Shown one piece after another: positions 1-10,794 of a stretch of 64,000 nucleotides of DNA. The notes beneath the pieces are model-generated. The model made no database searches and was not told the origin of the DNA. It saw only the letters and a list, made by a program, of their open reading frames with translations. Source of the stretch: Undaria pinnatifida (taxonomy: Eukaryota > Sar > Phaeophyceae > Laminariales > Alariaceae); assembly GCA_012845835.1 (NCBI GenBank), contig JABAKD010000002.1:22378454-22442453 (forward strand), given 5' to 3'. The first letter of the stretch is position 1. Each line of letters starts with the position of its first letter. The translations under genes and the position numbers were made by a program.

Positions 1-253
1 GAAACTGACCCTCCGGGGACAGGCCGGGTCGACATACACACGCACCCGTATACAACGGCAGCTTGCGCTGCCGGGGTTGTAACGAAGACCACTGATGGGG
101 ACAGCTTACGCTATACCTACAATGGGACCCGAAGGGTGCGCCAGCTAGCGTTGGGCTGCGAAAGCAACTGAGTTAAATCGACACACGATGCGTATGAAAA
201 TACGTGGAAGTGTGGTGAGCTAAAGCTTTATTTTTCCCCATCCGCCGGAGGAT

Positions 254-285
<32 letters not shown>

Positions 286-547
286 TCTATTCGGCGAAAA
301 CCACCAAAAAATCCGAAAAAATGTCTCGGAGAAAAAAATTGCAAACACTGTTTTTACTTGGTTTTAGACTGAAATAATGTTTGACAGGGTATTACAAAAT
401 ACGCAACACAGGAGGCGAGTTGGATCCTGAAATTCAACAGACACGTTTAATCAGTGTAAACGGAGGGAAGCACGGATTATTCTGAATTTTCCGTTGTATT
501 TTGAAGTCTAATCGGACGGAAATGTGCGGGAAAACTCGTGTTTTCTG
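1..547. other. Gene-free left edge
   Basis: I see no coding region, RNA gene or recognisable repeat here apart from an A-rich run at about 247-277. No open frame shows family similarity. It probably belongs to the repeat-rich intergenic DNA that follows. Confidence 0.5.
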
Positions 548-877
548 CTTCTTTTTTTTTTTTTTTTATTAGCACACTTTCACTTTCCAGCTGCTGGACA
601 AGCCGTGGTCACAGGTGTCATCCCTTCTCCTCCCCGGTTCTTGCCTTCAATTTTTATCGCGCATAGGGTTCAGCAATCCCACTGCTCGTCGAGTGTTCAT
701 CGAATGTTGCTAACTCACGCTCTCGCGCTTTCCGCAAGTCAATTTGTGCACAAGAAAAAGTCCCAACGAATTTTTACGAGTATGCACTCGGCGGGGCTCG
801 AACTCACGAAACTGACCTATACCAGGCTCGATGATAACCTGATACGCTACCGGGGCGACCGGTCAAAACTTATATTC
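548..877 (-). repeat. tRNA-derived SINE, copy 1
   Basis: On the minus strand the right end (about 877-785) reads as a decayed tRNA-like head: an A-box-like GGTAGCGTATCAGGTTA followed by the B-box-like GAGTTCGAGCCCC. The left end is a T run at about 550-567, which is a poly(A) tail on the minus strand. The internal part (CTCCCC..., GTGCCTTCAATTTTTATCGCG on the plus strand) recurs in the copies at 6.63-6.97 kb and 12.82-13.19 kb. A pol III head plus an A tail is the standard SINE layout. Copies are well diverged, so the insertion is old. Confidence 0.6.
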
Positions 878-1070
878 GTCTCTTGCTCAATGGGGTCAAA
901 CTAATGCAACTGGGTATTGATTGGTAAAATACCCGCATTTCCCTCCGCCGGGACTTGGAGGAGACAGCAAAGCAATCCGCTCTTAAATCGAGTAAATAGC
1001 CGGCGAGAAATTCGCAAACAAAGTTGGCCCCATTGGGTGATTCTGGCAGAGTGATCGTGCAAAATTAGCC

Positions 1071-1634
1071 ATGGGCAACTCGAAAAAACCTGAAGGTACC
1101 GAACCGAAAGGAAAAAAAAGAAAATTGCAAAGGTCAAGGAGGCTTATCGGGCGCGTACCGGGACCACGACGGCAGACGCGGGCGTGGCTGCACGCCGGGC
1201 GCTTGCCATCCAGCGCGGCGGTGTCGAGGATGCCGAGGGCATCCGTGACCGGGTCGTGAAGCAGCGCGACGAGAGCCGGGTCGAGGCCGCTGAGGCAAAG
1301 TCTTTGCTGCAAGATGTCTCTCAACAGTTGTCCGAGGAGAAAGGCAAACTCAACCTGGAGCAGGACCTCCGACACGAGTCAGATGCAGCCTTGGCCCAAA
1401 CCCGAGTCAAGCTACACGCACAGCAGCAACTTTCCCCGCGAGCTAGAGGTGAAGCGTGCTGCATCGGAGGCGCGCTAGATAGAGTTGGGAAAGACGCTGG
1501 AGGTTCGCAAAAAAGGAAAAACTGCGGCACTGCTGCTGCATAACATCACCATCTTGGAGGAATTCAGATGCATAGGTCTGCTGTCGGCCATCTTGCCGGA
1601 GGGTGCCCCAGAAGATGTGTTCCGCCTACGCTAG
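1071..1634 (+). pseudogene. Decayed coding relic with a coiled coil
   Basis: An ATG at 1071 opens a Lys/Glu-rich frame (MGNSKKPEGTEPKGKK). At the A run near 1110 coding character moves to another frame, which continues as an alanine-, glutamate- and lysine-rich helix containing VVKQRDESRVEAAEAKSLL and looks like a coiled coil. A further shift near 1435 leads to RELEVKRAASEAR, then an in-frame TAG, then more coding-like sequence ending at a stop near 1634. The repeated frame changes and internal stop mark a dead gene or transposon fragment. I do not recognise the family. Introns could explain one change, but no good splice sites sit at the breaks. Confidence 0.4.
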
Positions 1635-1685
1635 CTGTCCCTTGAGTACGCTGCTACACGCGGGGGGTAGAGCAGCACCTACCTC

Positions 1686-1687
1686 GG

Positions 1688-1720
<33 letters not shown>

Positions 1721-1727
1721 GCAGCTA
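1686..1727 (+). repeat. CAG/GCA trinucleotide microsatellite
   Basis: A run of GCA triplets, interrupted once by GAA, lies between the coding relic and the first G-tract repeat. It gives a short Ser or Ala homopolymer in translated frames, which is not evidence of a gene. Confidence 0.8.
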
Positions 1728-1973
1728 TTTTTTTTCTACACACGCTCCAACTTTTTTTGCCGCAGAACAGCAGCAAGCGGCACAGGCTTCGTTTTGACGA
1801 ATAATTTTTTGCAGGTGATGTGGGGCCTTTCCCCCCATCGCTGATTGGTTGATTTCCTAAAGAGATTTTTTCCCAGAGAACGACCATGGGACATTTTTTT
1901 TCCAAATTCTACGTCTAAAATTTTGCCAGTCCCAGGCCTAACTGTATACAAGTATCCTTGAAAAAAATTACCT

Positions 1974-2460
1974 GTATATTATAAAAATAAAAATACACTC
2001 CAGCTGTGAGATCGAATATTTTGTCGAAACTCATCTTTGCAAGCTGTGTGTGATACTCCGATCGCGCGTATTGCGAGTTGTGTGTCCTCATTAAGGATAT
2101 AGGTCGGCGACTCCCCTTGCAACTACAATGTAGCTATCAGGGTCAACAGGGTGATGTTAGGCAGTCTGTGCGCGGAAAGTATAAAACCCGTTTTTGAGGG
2201 GGATAAAATCTGACAGCTGTGGAAGGAAATGCATCAGTTTATCAAGCGAATCCTGTAAATCGAATAACCGATGAGGAGAGGGCGGGGTTTTTAAGGACCT
2301 GGGGGGCTGATTTTGATCAAAAGGGGGCGGAAGGGGGGGAGGGGACGGGTGGGGCAGCTCAATTTGTGCGTGGAAACTATAAATCCTTCTTGTGGGGGAG
2401 GGGGGGGAATGTGGCGGGGGGGGCGGGGGGGGGGGGGGGGGGGGGGCTTTAGGTCTCATA
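1974..2460 (+). repeat. Dispersed repeat family A, copy 1
   Basis: Starts near TACACTCCAGCTGTGAGATC and runs through CTTTGCAAGCTGTGTGTGAT, TCAACAGGGTGATGTTAG and GTGCGCGGAAAGTATAAAACC to long poly-G tracts. Related copies lie at 4.59-5.10 kb, 8.23-8.48 kb, 62.46-63.18 kb and, inverted and partial, at 11.34-11.46 kb. No coding capacity, terminal repeats or target duplication could be recognised, so the class is unknown. Confidence 0.75.
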
Positions 2461-3210
2461 GATGTAGGGGTTTGCTATACGCGTGGTCCTGGGTCTAGGC
2501 GATGGTGCGGGTGGTGGGGAAGGAGGGGGCGTTGAGAGCGGGGGGGGGTGGGAATTGCAGCAGCGGCATGGACGGCTCTACAAAGATAATGAGGCGATAT
2601 CCACGGCGTGGAAGTGTTTATTACTCTGGCGGATTTCGATATTAGGTGGGGCGTTTGAGCAAGAGAGCGGGAGGGAAAAAAAAAGGGGGGGGGGGGGAAG
2701 AGTTTTCAAGAGGTTTGGGTCATATGTATTATTTTAATATACTCCAGCTATGAGATCAAGGATTTGGTCGACACTCATTCTTGCAAAATTGTGTGTGATC
2801 CTCCGGTCCCGCGTATTAATCATATATGCAGGGGCTTGCTATACGCGCGGTGCTTGGTCTAGGTGATCGTGCGAGGTGTGGGGAAGGAGGGGGCGTTGGA
2901 GGGGGGGAGGGGGGATGAATGAAAGCTACGTCATGGATGGCTAGAAAGATTACGTGATATCAATTGCGTAGAAGTGTTTATTACTCTGGCCGATTTCGAT
3001 TGTAAGTGAGGCGTTTGAACGAACTGGGCGGGGAACAAAAGCGCGGGGGGGGGGGGGAGGGCGGAGATGAGTTGGAGCTACGGCATGGATGGCTAGAAGG
3101 ATAATGAGATGATATCAGCTGGCTGGTAGTGTTTACTACTCTGGTAGATTTTGATTTTTTGTGGGGCGTTTGAACAAGAGGGATCGGGGGGGGAGGGAGG
3201 GGTGGGCGTA
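2450..3210 (+). repeat. Array of G-tract repeat units (family A 3' module)
   Basis: Two to three degenerate units of roughly 250-290 bp. Each contains GCTATACGCG, GGTCTAGGCGATGGTGCG, a poly-G tract, GGCATGGATGGCT(C/A)(T/G)A, GTGTTTATTACTCTGG and GGCGTTTGA. The same unit recurs at 5.16-5.70 kb and 63.28-63.75 kb, always downstream of a family A copy, so the two parts form one composite repeat. G runs of 8-18 bases occur in most units. Confidence 0.7.
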
Positions 3211-3780
3211 AGGAACTCTTTGTACTACTGCCTCGTAGAAAATCCAGAAAAAGACGATCGCTGCTCGCATGATGATGGTGTGCGTGCGGGTCGTGGATCT
3301 CAGTGTGCCATCCTCCTGCTGTGGTTCTCAATGGCCGCCTCATCTCCTTAGCTTACTCGGCCCGCTCCTTCGCACTTGCTCTCGTACGCACTCAGTTCCA
3401 GTCGGTTCCCCTTCTCCCCCGCCCCATCAAACAAAGTGCTCCTCGTAGCTTCCGGTGCTGATCTGAAAAACAAGAATTATTGTTCAGGGAGAGTTCAATC
3501 TGTCTCTTACCCGCCCGTCGACGCTCAGTCGCCCTCCTCCTTCGTCGCCAAATCCAGCCTCCTGCCGACGCCGTTCCCTCCACGCAAACCGAGACTGCGG
3601 CGCAGTGTGGCTCGTGGTGGCGCCTGCCTCCGCGCACGAGCATCCCGATTAAGCGTTGCTGCTCCGTCGCTGCTGCCTAAGAAGACGCGCGAATCGTAGG
3701 TGGGCCATGCCTAACGCACCAAGTACGACCCAACTCTACCGCCACGCCTAAGCCTCGCGGCCACACGCAGCAGCAAGAAG
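3211..3780. other. Gene-free spacer
   Basis: GC-rich sequence between two repeat blocks. Several short open frames overlap on both strands, but none has a recognisable motif or consistent coding signal. Confidence 0.4.
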
Positions 3781-4301
3781 GTTGTTGTTGTTCTCACATT
3801 AACTGGCAAAGTCATGTCAGTGGTCACAGGACAGGGTCCAGTCACTCTGGAGCTGAGGAATATTACAGGGAAAAAGCACAAACCAAAGGTGATACACGTA
3901 TATATCACTTTTTCCTTTATCTTCTTTTCTTTTCTTTGTTTCTTTTCTCCACTTGACTTACGTCTGTCGCGCGTATGCATAGTGAAAGGTACCACATGCA
4001 ATATATCGTACGTGATAGAGTTTCCTGGGTGGCAAGCGGTATAGTCGGTTTTTCCAGGCGCGAGTATTGAGACGTACGCACCAGTATGGACCTGACATAT
4101 CGTAAGCTGACCTCCGATTTCACTTTTTATATGTTTTTGGTGGAGGCATGATTTGCGTCAGCTGTGACATATGCGTATACCACCTTTGGTTTGTTCGTGT
4201 TTTCTCCCCGGGGTATTCCTCAGCTCCAGAGTGGCTGGAGCCTGCCCTGTGACCACGCACTTGATTATGCGAGTTGATGTGAAAACAACAACAACAACTA
4301 A
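3781..4301. repeat. Inverted-repeat (fold-back) element, family C arms
   Basis: The left arm (about 3781-3905: TTGTTGTTGTTCTCACATTA ... GTGGTCACAGGACAGG ... CACTCTGGAGCTGAGGAATA) is matched in reverse complement by about 4165-4301. Single copies of the same arm lie at 6.50-6.61 kb and 11.19-11.33 kb. About 130-bp arms around a 250-bp centre suggest a non-autonomous fold-back or MITE-like element. Target duplications are not clear because microsatellites have grown at the right edge. Confidence 0.6.
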
Positions 4302-4372
4302 TCATCATCATCATCATCATCATCATAATCATCATCATAATCATCATCATCATCATCATCATCATCATTATC

Positions 4373-4403
<31 letters not shown>

Positions 4404-4577
4404 CAGATGCATCATCATCACAGCTGCATCATCATCATCACAGCTGACGCAACCTGCGCCAGAAACATAATACAAAGTGAGATCGGGAGTCAGCCTACTA
4501 TGTGCCAGGTCCACACTGGTGCATACGTCTCACGACTCGCGCCTGGAAAAACCGACTATACCCCTTGCCACCCAAGA
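4018..4577. repeat. Second, overlapping inverted repeat
   Basis: The arm at about 4018-4123 (CTGGGTGGCAAGCGGTATAG ... CAGGCGCGAGTATTGAGACG) matches the reverse complement of about 4478-4577 (CGTCTCACGACTCGCGCCTG ... CTATACCCCTTGCCACCCAA). It overlaps the family C pair, so one element has inserted into, or captured the end of, another. Confidence 0.6.
4300..4442 (+). repeat. CAT trinucleotide microsatellite
   Basis: About 140 bp of CAT triplets with occasional AAT, TAT and CAC variants, lying between the two inverted arms of the preceding repeat. It yields His or Met homopolymers in translation, which I treat as artefact. Confidence 0.9.
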
Positions 4578-4589
4578 AAGACTACCACG

Positions 4590-5105
4590 TATATTATAAA
4601 AATTTATATACACTCCAGCTGTGAGGTCGGATATTTTGTCGAAACTCATCTTTGCAAGCTGTGTGTGATACTCCGATCGCGCGTACTACGAGTTGTATGC
4701 CCTCATTAAGGATATAAGTTGGCGAACCTGCCCTTGGAACTACAGTGTAGCTATCAGGGTCAACAGGGTGATGTCAGTCAGTCTGTGCGCGGAAACTATA
4801 CAAACCCGTTTTTGAGGGGGACAAATCTGACGGTTGTGGAAGAAATGCATCAGTTTATCAAGTGTATCCTGTAAGTCGTACAACCGGTGAGGGGAGGGCG
4901 GAGTTTTTCAGAGCGTGGGGGCCTGGGTTTGAACAGGAGGGAGCCGGGGGGGGCGGGGGGGGGGGGGGGACGGGCTGGGCAACTCAATCTGTGCGTGGAA
5001 ACTATAAATCCGGTGGGTACATCTGACGGTTTTGGAAGGAATGCACCAATTTATCATGTATATCCTGTAAGTCGTACAACCAGTGAAGAGAGGGCGGAGT
5101 GTTCG
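4590..5105 (+). repeat. Dispersed repeat family A, copy 2
   Basis: Repeats the 1.97-kb copy closely: TACACTCCAGCTGTGAGGTC, CAACAGGGTGATGTCAG and GCGGAAACTATA. It also carries an extra internal module (GGAAACTATAAATCC ... GGAATGCACCAATTTATCAT) that recurs in the 62.5-kb copy. Confidence 0.75.
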
Positions 5106-5702
5106 AGGACGTGGGGAAGGGGGGGGGGGGGGGGGGGGGCAAAATTGTTTTTTACAGCTTTAGGTCGCGTAAATGTAGGGGTTTGCTATACGCGTGGTGC
5201 TAGGTCTAGGCGATGGTGCGGGTGGTGGGGAAGGAGGGGGCGTTGAGGGGGGGGGGGGGGATGAATTGGAGCAGGGGCATGGATGGCTCTAGAAAGATAG
5301 TGAGGAGATATCAACTGCGTGAAGTGTTTATTACTCTGGCAGATTTCGATGTTAGGTGGGGCGTTGAGCAAGAGGGAGCGAGGGAAAAAAAAGAGGAGGG
5401 GGGGGGGGGGGGGGAGGGTTTTTAACAGGTTTAGGCTTGGGTTTAGGTCGCATATATGTGGGGGCTTGCTATGCGCGTGGTGCTAGGTCTAGGCGATGGT
5501 GCGGGTGGTGGGGAAGGAGGGGGCGTTGGGGGGGAATGGGGGGGTGTATTAAAGGTACGTCATGGATGGCTAGAAAGATGATGACGTGATATCAATTGCG
5601 TAGAAGTGTTTATTACTCTGGCCGATTTCGATTTTAGGTTGGGCGTTTGAACAATAGGGAACGAGGGGAAAAAGGGGGAGGGGGGGGGGGGGAGGGGGGG
5701 GG
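5106..5702 (+). repeat. Two tandem G-tract units
   Basis: Two units beginning at about 5160 and 5445, each with GCTATACGCG or a close variant, GGTCTAGGCGATGGTGCG, a poly-G run, a GGATGGCT block and GTGTTTATTACTCTGGC. G runs reach about 17-18 bases and are likely to be length-polymorphic and hard to sequence. Confidence 0.7.
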
Positions 5703-5789
5703 GCACGTATATATACACGTAGTACCTATCACTACGCATACGCACGTCAAACGCAAGTCAATTGTAAGAAATGAAACAAAGAAAAGAAG

Positions 5790-6178
5790 AGAAAGGAAAG
5801 GAAAGGAAAGGAAAGGAAAGGAAAGGAAAGGAAAGGAAAGGAAAGGAAAGGAAAGGAAAGGAAAGGAAAGGAAAGGAAAGGGGAGGAAAGGAAAGGAAAG
5901 GAAAGGAAAGGAAAGGAAAGGAAAGGAAAGGAAAGGAAAGGAAAGGAAAGGAAAGGAAAGGAAAGGAAAGGAAAGGAAAGGAAAGAAAAGGAAAGAAAGG
6001 GAAGAAAAGAAACAAAAATGAAAGGAAAGGAAAGGAAAGGAAAGGAAAGGAAAGGAAAGGAAAGGAAAGGAAAGGAAAGGAAAGGAAAGGAAAGGAAAGG
6101 GACGGAAAGGAAAGGAAAGGAAAGGAAAGGAAAGGAAAGGAAAGGAAAGGGACGGAAAGGAAAGGAAAGGAAATGAAA
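5790..6178 (+). repeat. (GAAAG)n pentanucleotide microsatellite
   Basis: About 390 bp of almost pure 5-bp GAAAG units with a few interruptions (GGGAGG, GGGACGG, an impure stretch near 5985-6020). Every frame on both strands stays open as Lys/Glu/Arg or Phe/Leu/Ser/Pro repeats, so long open frames here are meaningless. The flank at 5703-5790 is an inverted copy of 3905-4015, where the equivalent purine tract is short. Confidence 0.95.
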
Positions 6179-6497
6179 GAAAAGACAAGAAAAACAAGAA
6201 AAGACGAGACAAGGAGAGGAAGCAAGGACAGGAAAAGAGAAAAAACGTCATACTAGCAGACCCTAGGAACTGACTAAAGACAGCATTGGGCTCATAGAGG
6301 GTATCAAGAGAACGTCACAAGGCGAAGAAGTCGGGGCGACCTTACCTTGAATTTTAACGGCCATGGTATCACTCCTTGAGGGTGAATCCGGCCTTACACC
6401 CGCCAAATAGACCCCCCCCACTCGCTACAAACCTGCTAGGTAGGGCATGCCTCGCAGCATGCCTTACCGAGGCGGCAAGGGGAACGAGAGTGTCGTA

Positions 6498-6608
6498 TAA
6501 TGTTGCTGCTCTCACGTTGACTCGCATAATCAAGTGTGTGGTCAGAGGACAGCGGGACAGGCTCCAGTCACTCTGGAGTGGAAGAATAATCGAGCGAACC
6601 ACAATAAA
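6498..6608 (+). repeat. Family C single arm
   Basis: Matches the fold-back arm at 3781: TGCTCTCACGTTGACTCGCATAATC followed by GACAGGCTCCAGTCACTCTG. No partner arm is visible nearby. Confidence 0.6.
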
Positions 6609-6628
6609 ACAAACCGCACGTGGTACAT

Positions 6629-6966
6629 TTTGTTTTATTTTTTCTTCATCTCATTTTGAATCCTCGCACTATACTCTCGCCCTCCCTCCTAGTAGTAACT
6701 CAGATCCGGGGTCACATAGCGGGGCCTCCTCCCCCATCCCCACTACGATGCGTGCCTTCATTTTTATCGCGAGAAGATTGATGCTTTCCGCTCGTCGACT
6801 CGCGTGGAAATTGTACCTTCCCACGCTGCTAGGCGCTCTCAGCAGTTGTTCCGTTTATTTTGCATTTTTGCACATAAAGTCAAATCTCACCACGGCGGTG
6901 GGAATCGAACTCAAGGACCAACCATAGTAGTGCCCGAAGGTAACCACTAGACCATCTCTGAATATT
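6629..6966 (-). repeat. tRNA-derived SINE, copy 2 (best preserved head)
   Basis: On the minus strand the head reads TGGTCTAGTGGTTA (A box, about 6941-6954) and GAGTTCGATTCCC (B box, about 6900-6912), the usual pol III internal promoter boxes at tRNA spacing. The body (AGATCCGGGGTCAC ... CCCCACTAC ... ATCGCGAGAAG on plus) matches copy 3 closely. A T-rich left end would be the A tail. It is not called a tRNA gene because the acceptor stem does not pair convincingly and the unit continues into the SINE body. Confidence 0.7.
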
Positions 6967-7903
6967 TACGTCTGAGACCAACATATCGTATTTCTTTTCA
7001 AAATAGAAATTGTAGCGACTCGGTTTTGCACACTTCAAACATGTATTTGAACCTGTGTCCCACCGTTTCGGTATCTAGACTGCGTGCTGCAGTGTGCTGC
7101 ATTTCCGCACATATTACGCTTCGCTCGCTGTTGCTCTTCTTAATTGTGATTTTTTCTTAGTCAATCTACCACCAAATTGCATTGAAACGTGGTCCAAAAG
7201 CGACGGATTTTAAAGCTCTTCTAGCAAAACGCGTGAAAACGTGCCTCCGGCAGGGCGCCTCCAGCGGGGTCCTCCGCGGGCGCCTCCGGCGGGGCCCCCT
7301 CACCAGCCAGGGGGGTGCAGGGGTCACGGCTTTGCCCCGACAACCAGTGCACTGCTCGGGTCCAGTGTACTGGCATATGACGCAGCCAATATATAATGTA
7401 CTGGCTAGAGCTACCAGGGCCTAGACCTATAAATTTCAGTGGTTAAAAAAAAAAACTGAAAACTTGGGGGCGGGTTTTTTCGGGATCGAAGTTCTTTAGG
7501 TTTTTCCCGAAATTGAATAACCGGAACTTTCGGTAAAAACCTAAACAATTCTTCGTTAAATACGAGTCGTATGCATATTTTCTGGTATATGTATTACGAT
7601 AGGTGTTTATCTGTCTCCACGACGGCTGCCGAGCGGTTCGCACGGTGCAGGCAGAACTTCAGACAGCAACCGCTGTGCAGTCAGTAACCGCGAGGTTAGT
7701 TGGGGGCACGGGTGGATTCTATGACATGCTGTAGTTAAGTGGATACCCGCGGCCATGTTAGTTTAGTTTGCACATTGATGAATTTCACGTGTTGTGCGCA
7801 TTAAGTAGGTACCCGCGGCCACGATAGTTTAATTTGCACATGGATTCATTTCACTTGTGCGCATTCTTCGTCTCGTGTGTTTTAATTTAGGGCAGAAGAA
7901 AGA
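6967..7903. other. Gene-free spacer with a 64-bp tandem duplication
   Basis: No gene is recognised. At about 7737-7866 a unit containing ACCCGCGGCCA(T/C)G, TTAGTTTAGTTTGCACAT and TTTCAC(G/T)TGT occurs twice in tandem. Confidence 0.5.
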
Positions 7904-9585
7904 AAACGGTATACCGCAACCATTCCGCGCCATCGTACGGTACATTAGCAGAATACACCTAGATTTTTTGTCCCAATCCGCGACGCTGATTGGTCAACTC
8001 AGCCTCGTACCGGTTTTTGACACCAATCCCTTACGGTACATCGTACCATACCGCGGCTTTTCAGCTCGGTCGTCACCGCTTTCTGACGTGACCCATACCG
8101 CTTTCTGTCGAAAAATATACCACGCGGACCGACTTTGCTCGTGGCTCTTCACGCCCCACACCCTTTCAAATTCCGACCGAATGTCAACCATGGGCGCCAC
8201 GTCATGTAGACTGCGTGGCTGCAAAACTATATTAAAAAAATGAAAAATACACTTCAGCTGTGAGATCGACCAAGAATAATTTTTTCATCAAAAGTCAGCT
8301 TTGCAAGCTGCGTGTGATACTTCTATCGCGCGTGTTACGGGATGTGTACCCTCGTGAAGGATGCAGGTCGCGGTGACTCCCCTGCTAATGCCAGGGTCAA
8401 CAGCACTAAGACGTTCAGCCTTGTTCTGCGCACGGAAACTATATGACCCGCATTGAGGGGGATGAAACCGGACATCTGTAGAATTCAGTATGCATGAAAC
8501 ACTAAGTGTCGTAGTGTGAGTTAGCGTTTGGAGTGGATTACTTGGGTCTACCGTGATCTCCCTTCTGCTCTTGATGTACACTCACACACCTGTATTGATC
8601 GAATGAAGACCGACGAGTGAGATCTGGCGTCAAGACTATATGTAGAAGGCCATGTAGAAGACTACATGTAATATGCTCCCGATTATTTCATGGTCCACAC
8701 TTCAACAGTCGAAATAGCCGTTGTTTCGTACACATTGACCAGTAGTGTATCACTATACTACAGATGGCGCCATCACTTTTTTGCCCTTGGCTCGGTTCTT
8801 CCTCTTCTTATGTTTCAATGGGGCATATTTTATAGGTTTTAGTGTATGGGTCGTGTACTGTAGGTTATTTTCCGGACATCTCAAGTGAGCCCAAGTTCTT
8901 CCCTGCCAAGTTTAAGTGGTGGCGTCCTCTCCCTGCGTAGATTGCCACAGAATGCGGTGTAGGAATACGCAAGGCGGACGAGAGAGCGGTGTGCTCATCT
9001 TCAGGGTCGATGGTGGCGCCATCGGTAGCGAGGGTTTGGACAGAATGCGGTGTGCAAACGCGCAAGGCTGACGCGAGGTGGTGTGTGCGTGGGCCAAGAG
9101 GGTCGTGCGCGTGTAGCGGGACTGTCACTCCCCCTCCGTCCCTTTGTCCCACCCCTTTCTCCGCCATTCATACATACGTGTACGTGGGGTGTGCGAGCTA
9201 TCTGTGGTTGAGCAGCGGTTCGTGCTGTGTGCCGAAGGGGTGTTGCAATGATTGCTCTGAAGGGATCCGAAATATGACAGCGCGCAGTTCTACATGCATG
9301 CTACTCGTACATGACGTGGCGCCCATGATTGAGATTCGATCGGAAGTTGAAAGGGTCCGGGGCGTGAAGAGCCATGGGCAAAGTGAGTCCGCATGGCATA
9401 TTTTCCGACAGAAAGCGGTGACGGCCGAGCTGAAAAGCCACGGTATGATACGATGTGCCGCAAGGAGTTGGTGTCAAAAACCGGTACGAGGCTGAGTTGA
9501 CCAATCACCGTCGCGGATCGGGGTCAAAACCTAGGTGTATTCTGCTGCACCGCACGGTGGCGCAGAATGGATGCGTTACACCGCT
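7904..9585. mobile_element. Long-TIR non-autonomous DNA element
   Basis: The left arm (7904-8220) and the reverse complement of the right arm (about 9295-9585) align over roughly 300 bp with small indels. Shared landmarks are CCGCGCCATCGTACGGTAC versus GCGCCACCGTGCGGTGC, AGCAGAATACACCTAG, TGATTGGTCAACTCAGCC, the region around CTTTCTGTCG, and GGGCGCCACGTCATGTA. The 1.07-kb centre encodes nothing recognisable and contains a family A copy at 8229-8480. Target duplications were not identified, so the superfamily is open. Confidence 0.6.
8229..8480 (+). repeat. Dispersed repeat family A, copy 3 (diverged)
   Basis: Carries CACTTCAGCTGTGAGATCGA, TTTGCAAGCTGCGTGTGATA, AGGGTCAACAGCA and GCACGGAAACTATATGACC. 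It lacks the poly-G module and lies inside the long-TIR element. Confidence 0.65.
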
Positions 9586-9734
9586 TCAGGTCGTCTACCC
9601 TAGTTTCCTTCATGAAAAACACAGTAATGTAGGACACCGAAACGCCCGGCGTTAGGCGGATCGGCGTAAGGCGGTTTACGCATCGGATTTATATGTATTC
9701 CTCTAGGGGAATGAAAATTGCGTATTCCTGAACT

Positions 9735-10150
9735 CCAAGGTTCTGTAGGGTACGTACAAACCATATCCGGGGTATTTACCCCGGGTATTACCCTACAAAG
9801 GACTTCTGTAAGTTCTGTAGGACATTCATACCCGTACCCGGAGCTTCTTTAAGTTCTGGACGACATTCATACCCGTACCCGGAACTTCTGGATGTTCTGC
9901 ACGCCCGTGCCACAATACCTGGGGTACGGGTTCATTCAGCATGTTTTTACCCGTTCGGAACTTCTGTGAGTTATGTACGCCTGTGCCACAATACCCGGAA
10001 CTTTTGGAAGTTCTGTATTATCCCCATACCCTCACAAGGAACTTCTGTGACTTCTGTAAGATTATGGCACAATACCCGGAGTACGGGTATGCCTTTCTTT
10101 GTTACGGAGTACCTGGGGAGCTCTGTGCTCATTCAGGTTTAACCCGAAGA
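9735..10150 (+). repeat. Minisatellite, block 1
   Basis: Degenerate tandem units of about 45-60 bp built from TACCCGGAACTTCTG, AAGTTCTGTAGGACATTCAT and ACCCGTACCCGG. There are no unique spacers between units, so this is not a CRISPR-like array. Confidence 0.8.
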
Positions 10151-10794
10151 GTTTATTATGGAATATGACGGCTTATCTTGTCAGCCACACAAACCGAACA
10201 CCGAACAGCAGTACGTGGCATACAAAAATAGCACCCACCTGCTGTTCATGATTCTTTCGTTTCTAAGGGCACGGCTACTTTTGCATCAAAAATATTCTTT
10301 TTTTATTATTCGAAATGAATTCGAGTCGAAGATGGTAGAAACATACGAATTTGCCTCCTATCGGGAACCACGTATTATTGCGTATATTGTTTATGTTTTT
10401 TCTGGTCCCGAGGAATAATGCAAATCTCGCTATGATATCATCGATGTCTGGAACTCTTTGTTTTCAGTATCTTCGCTCCTCTGTCATGGCACTTGGCTTA
10501 TCGAGATGAATTGGGCTTGCGACCGCCATTATATTTTTTGAGGCGCCACAGCCGGGGTACGCCATGGTATGATCTGTTACAGAACAGTATACGTGAGCGC
10601 GGGTATTGCCCCGGTAGGCACTCGTTGATGTTAACGATTTATCGTCTCGGTGATGGTTGTCGATAGCCCTCAAAGCTACGACGGATCGCCTCGGGGACGC
10701 TGGCCCACAGTGAGAAAACATGCCATGCAAGTTGGAAAATCCTCTGCTTCAAATCGAACTCCGCCTCCGAGGCCGTGTATTTCCCTGGGCCTTA
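10151..10794. other. Gene-free spacer between minisatellite blocks
   Basis: Low-GC then mixed sequence with no recognisable gene. It separates two blocks of the same minisatellite, so it may be an insertion into one original array. Confidence 0.35.

Noticed and set aside
4120..4470. Met-run and His-run proteins
   Set aside because: Products of the CAT triplet repeat on the two strands.
5634..6256. Long open frames of 155-205 codons on both strands
   Set aside because: They are the 5-bp GAAAG microsatellite read in all frames (FLSFP or GKERK repeats).
6890..6966. A tRNA gene
   Set aside because: Has A and B boxes, but no convincing acceptor stem, and is joined to a repeated body with diverged copies, so it is a SINE head.
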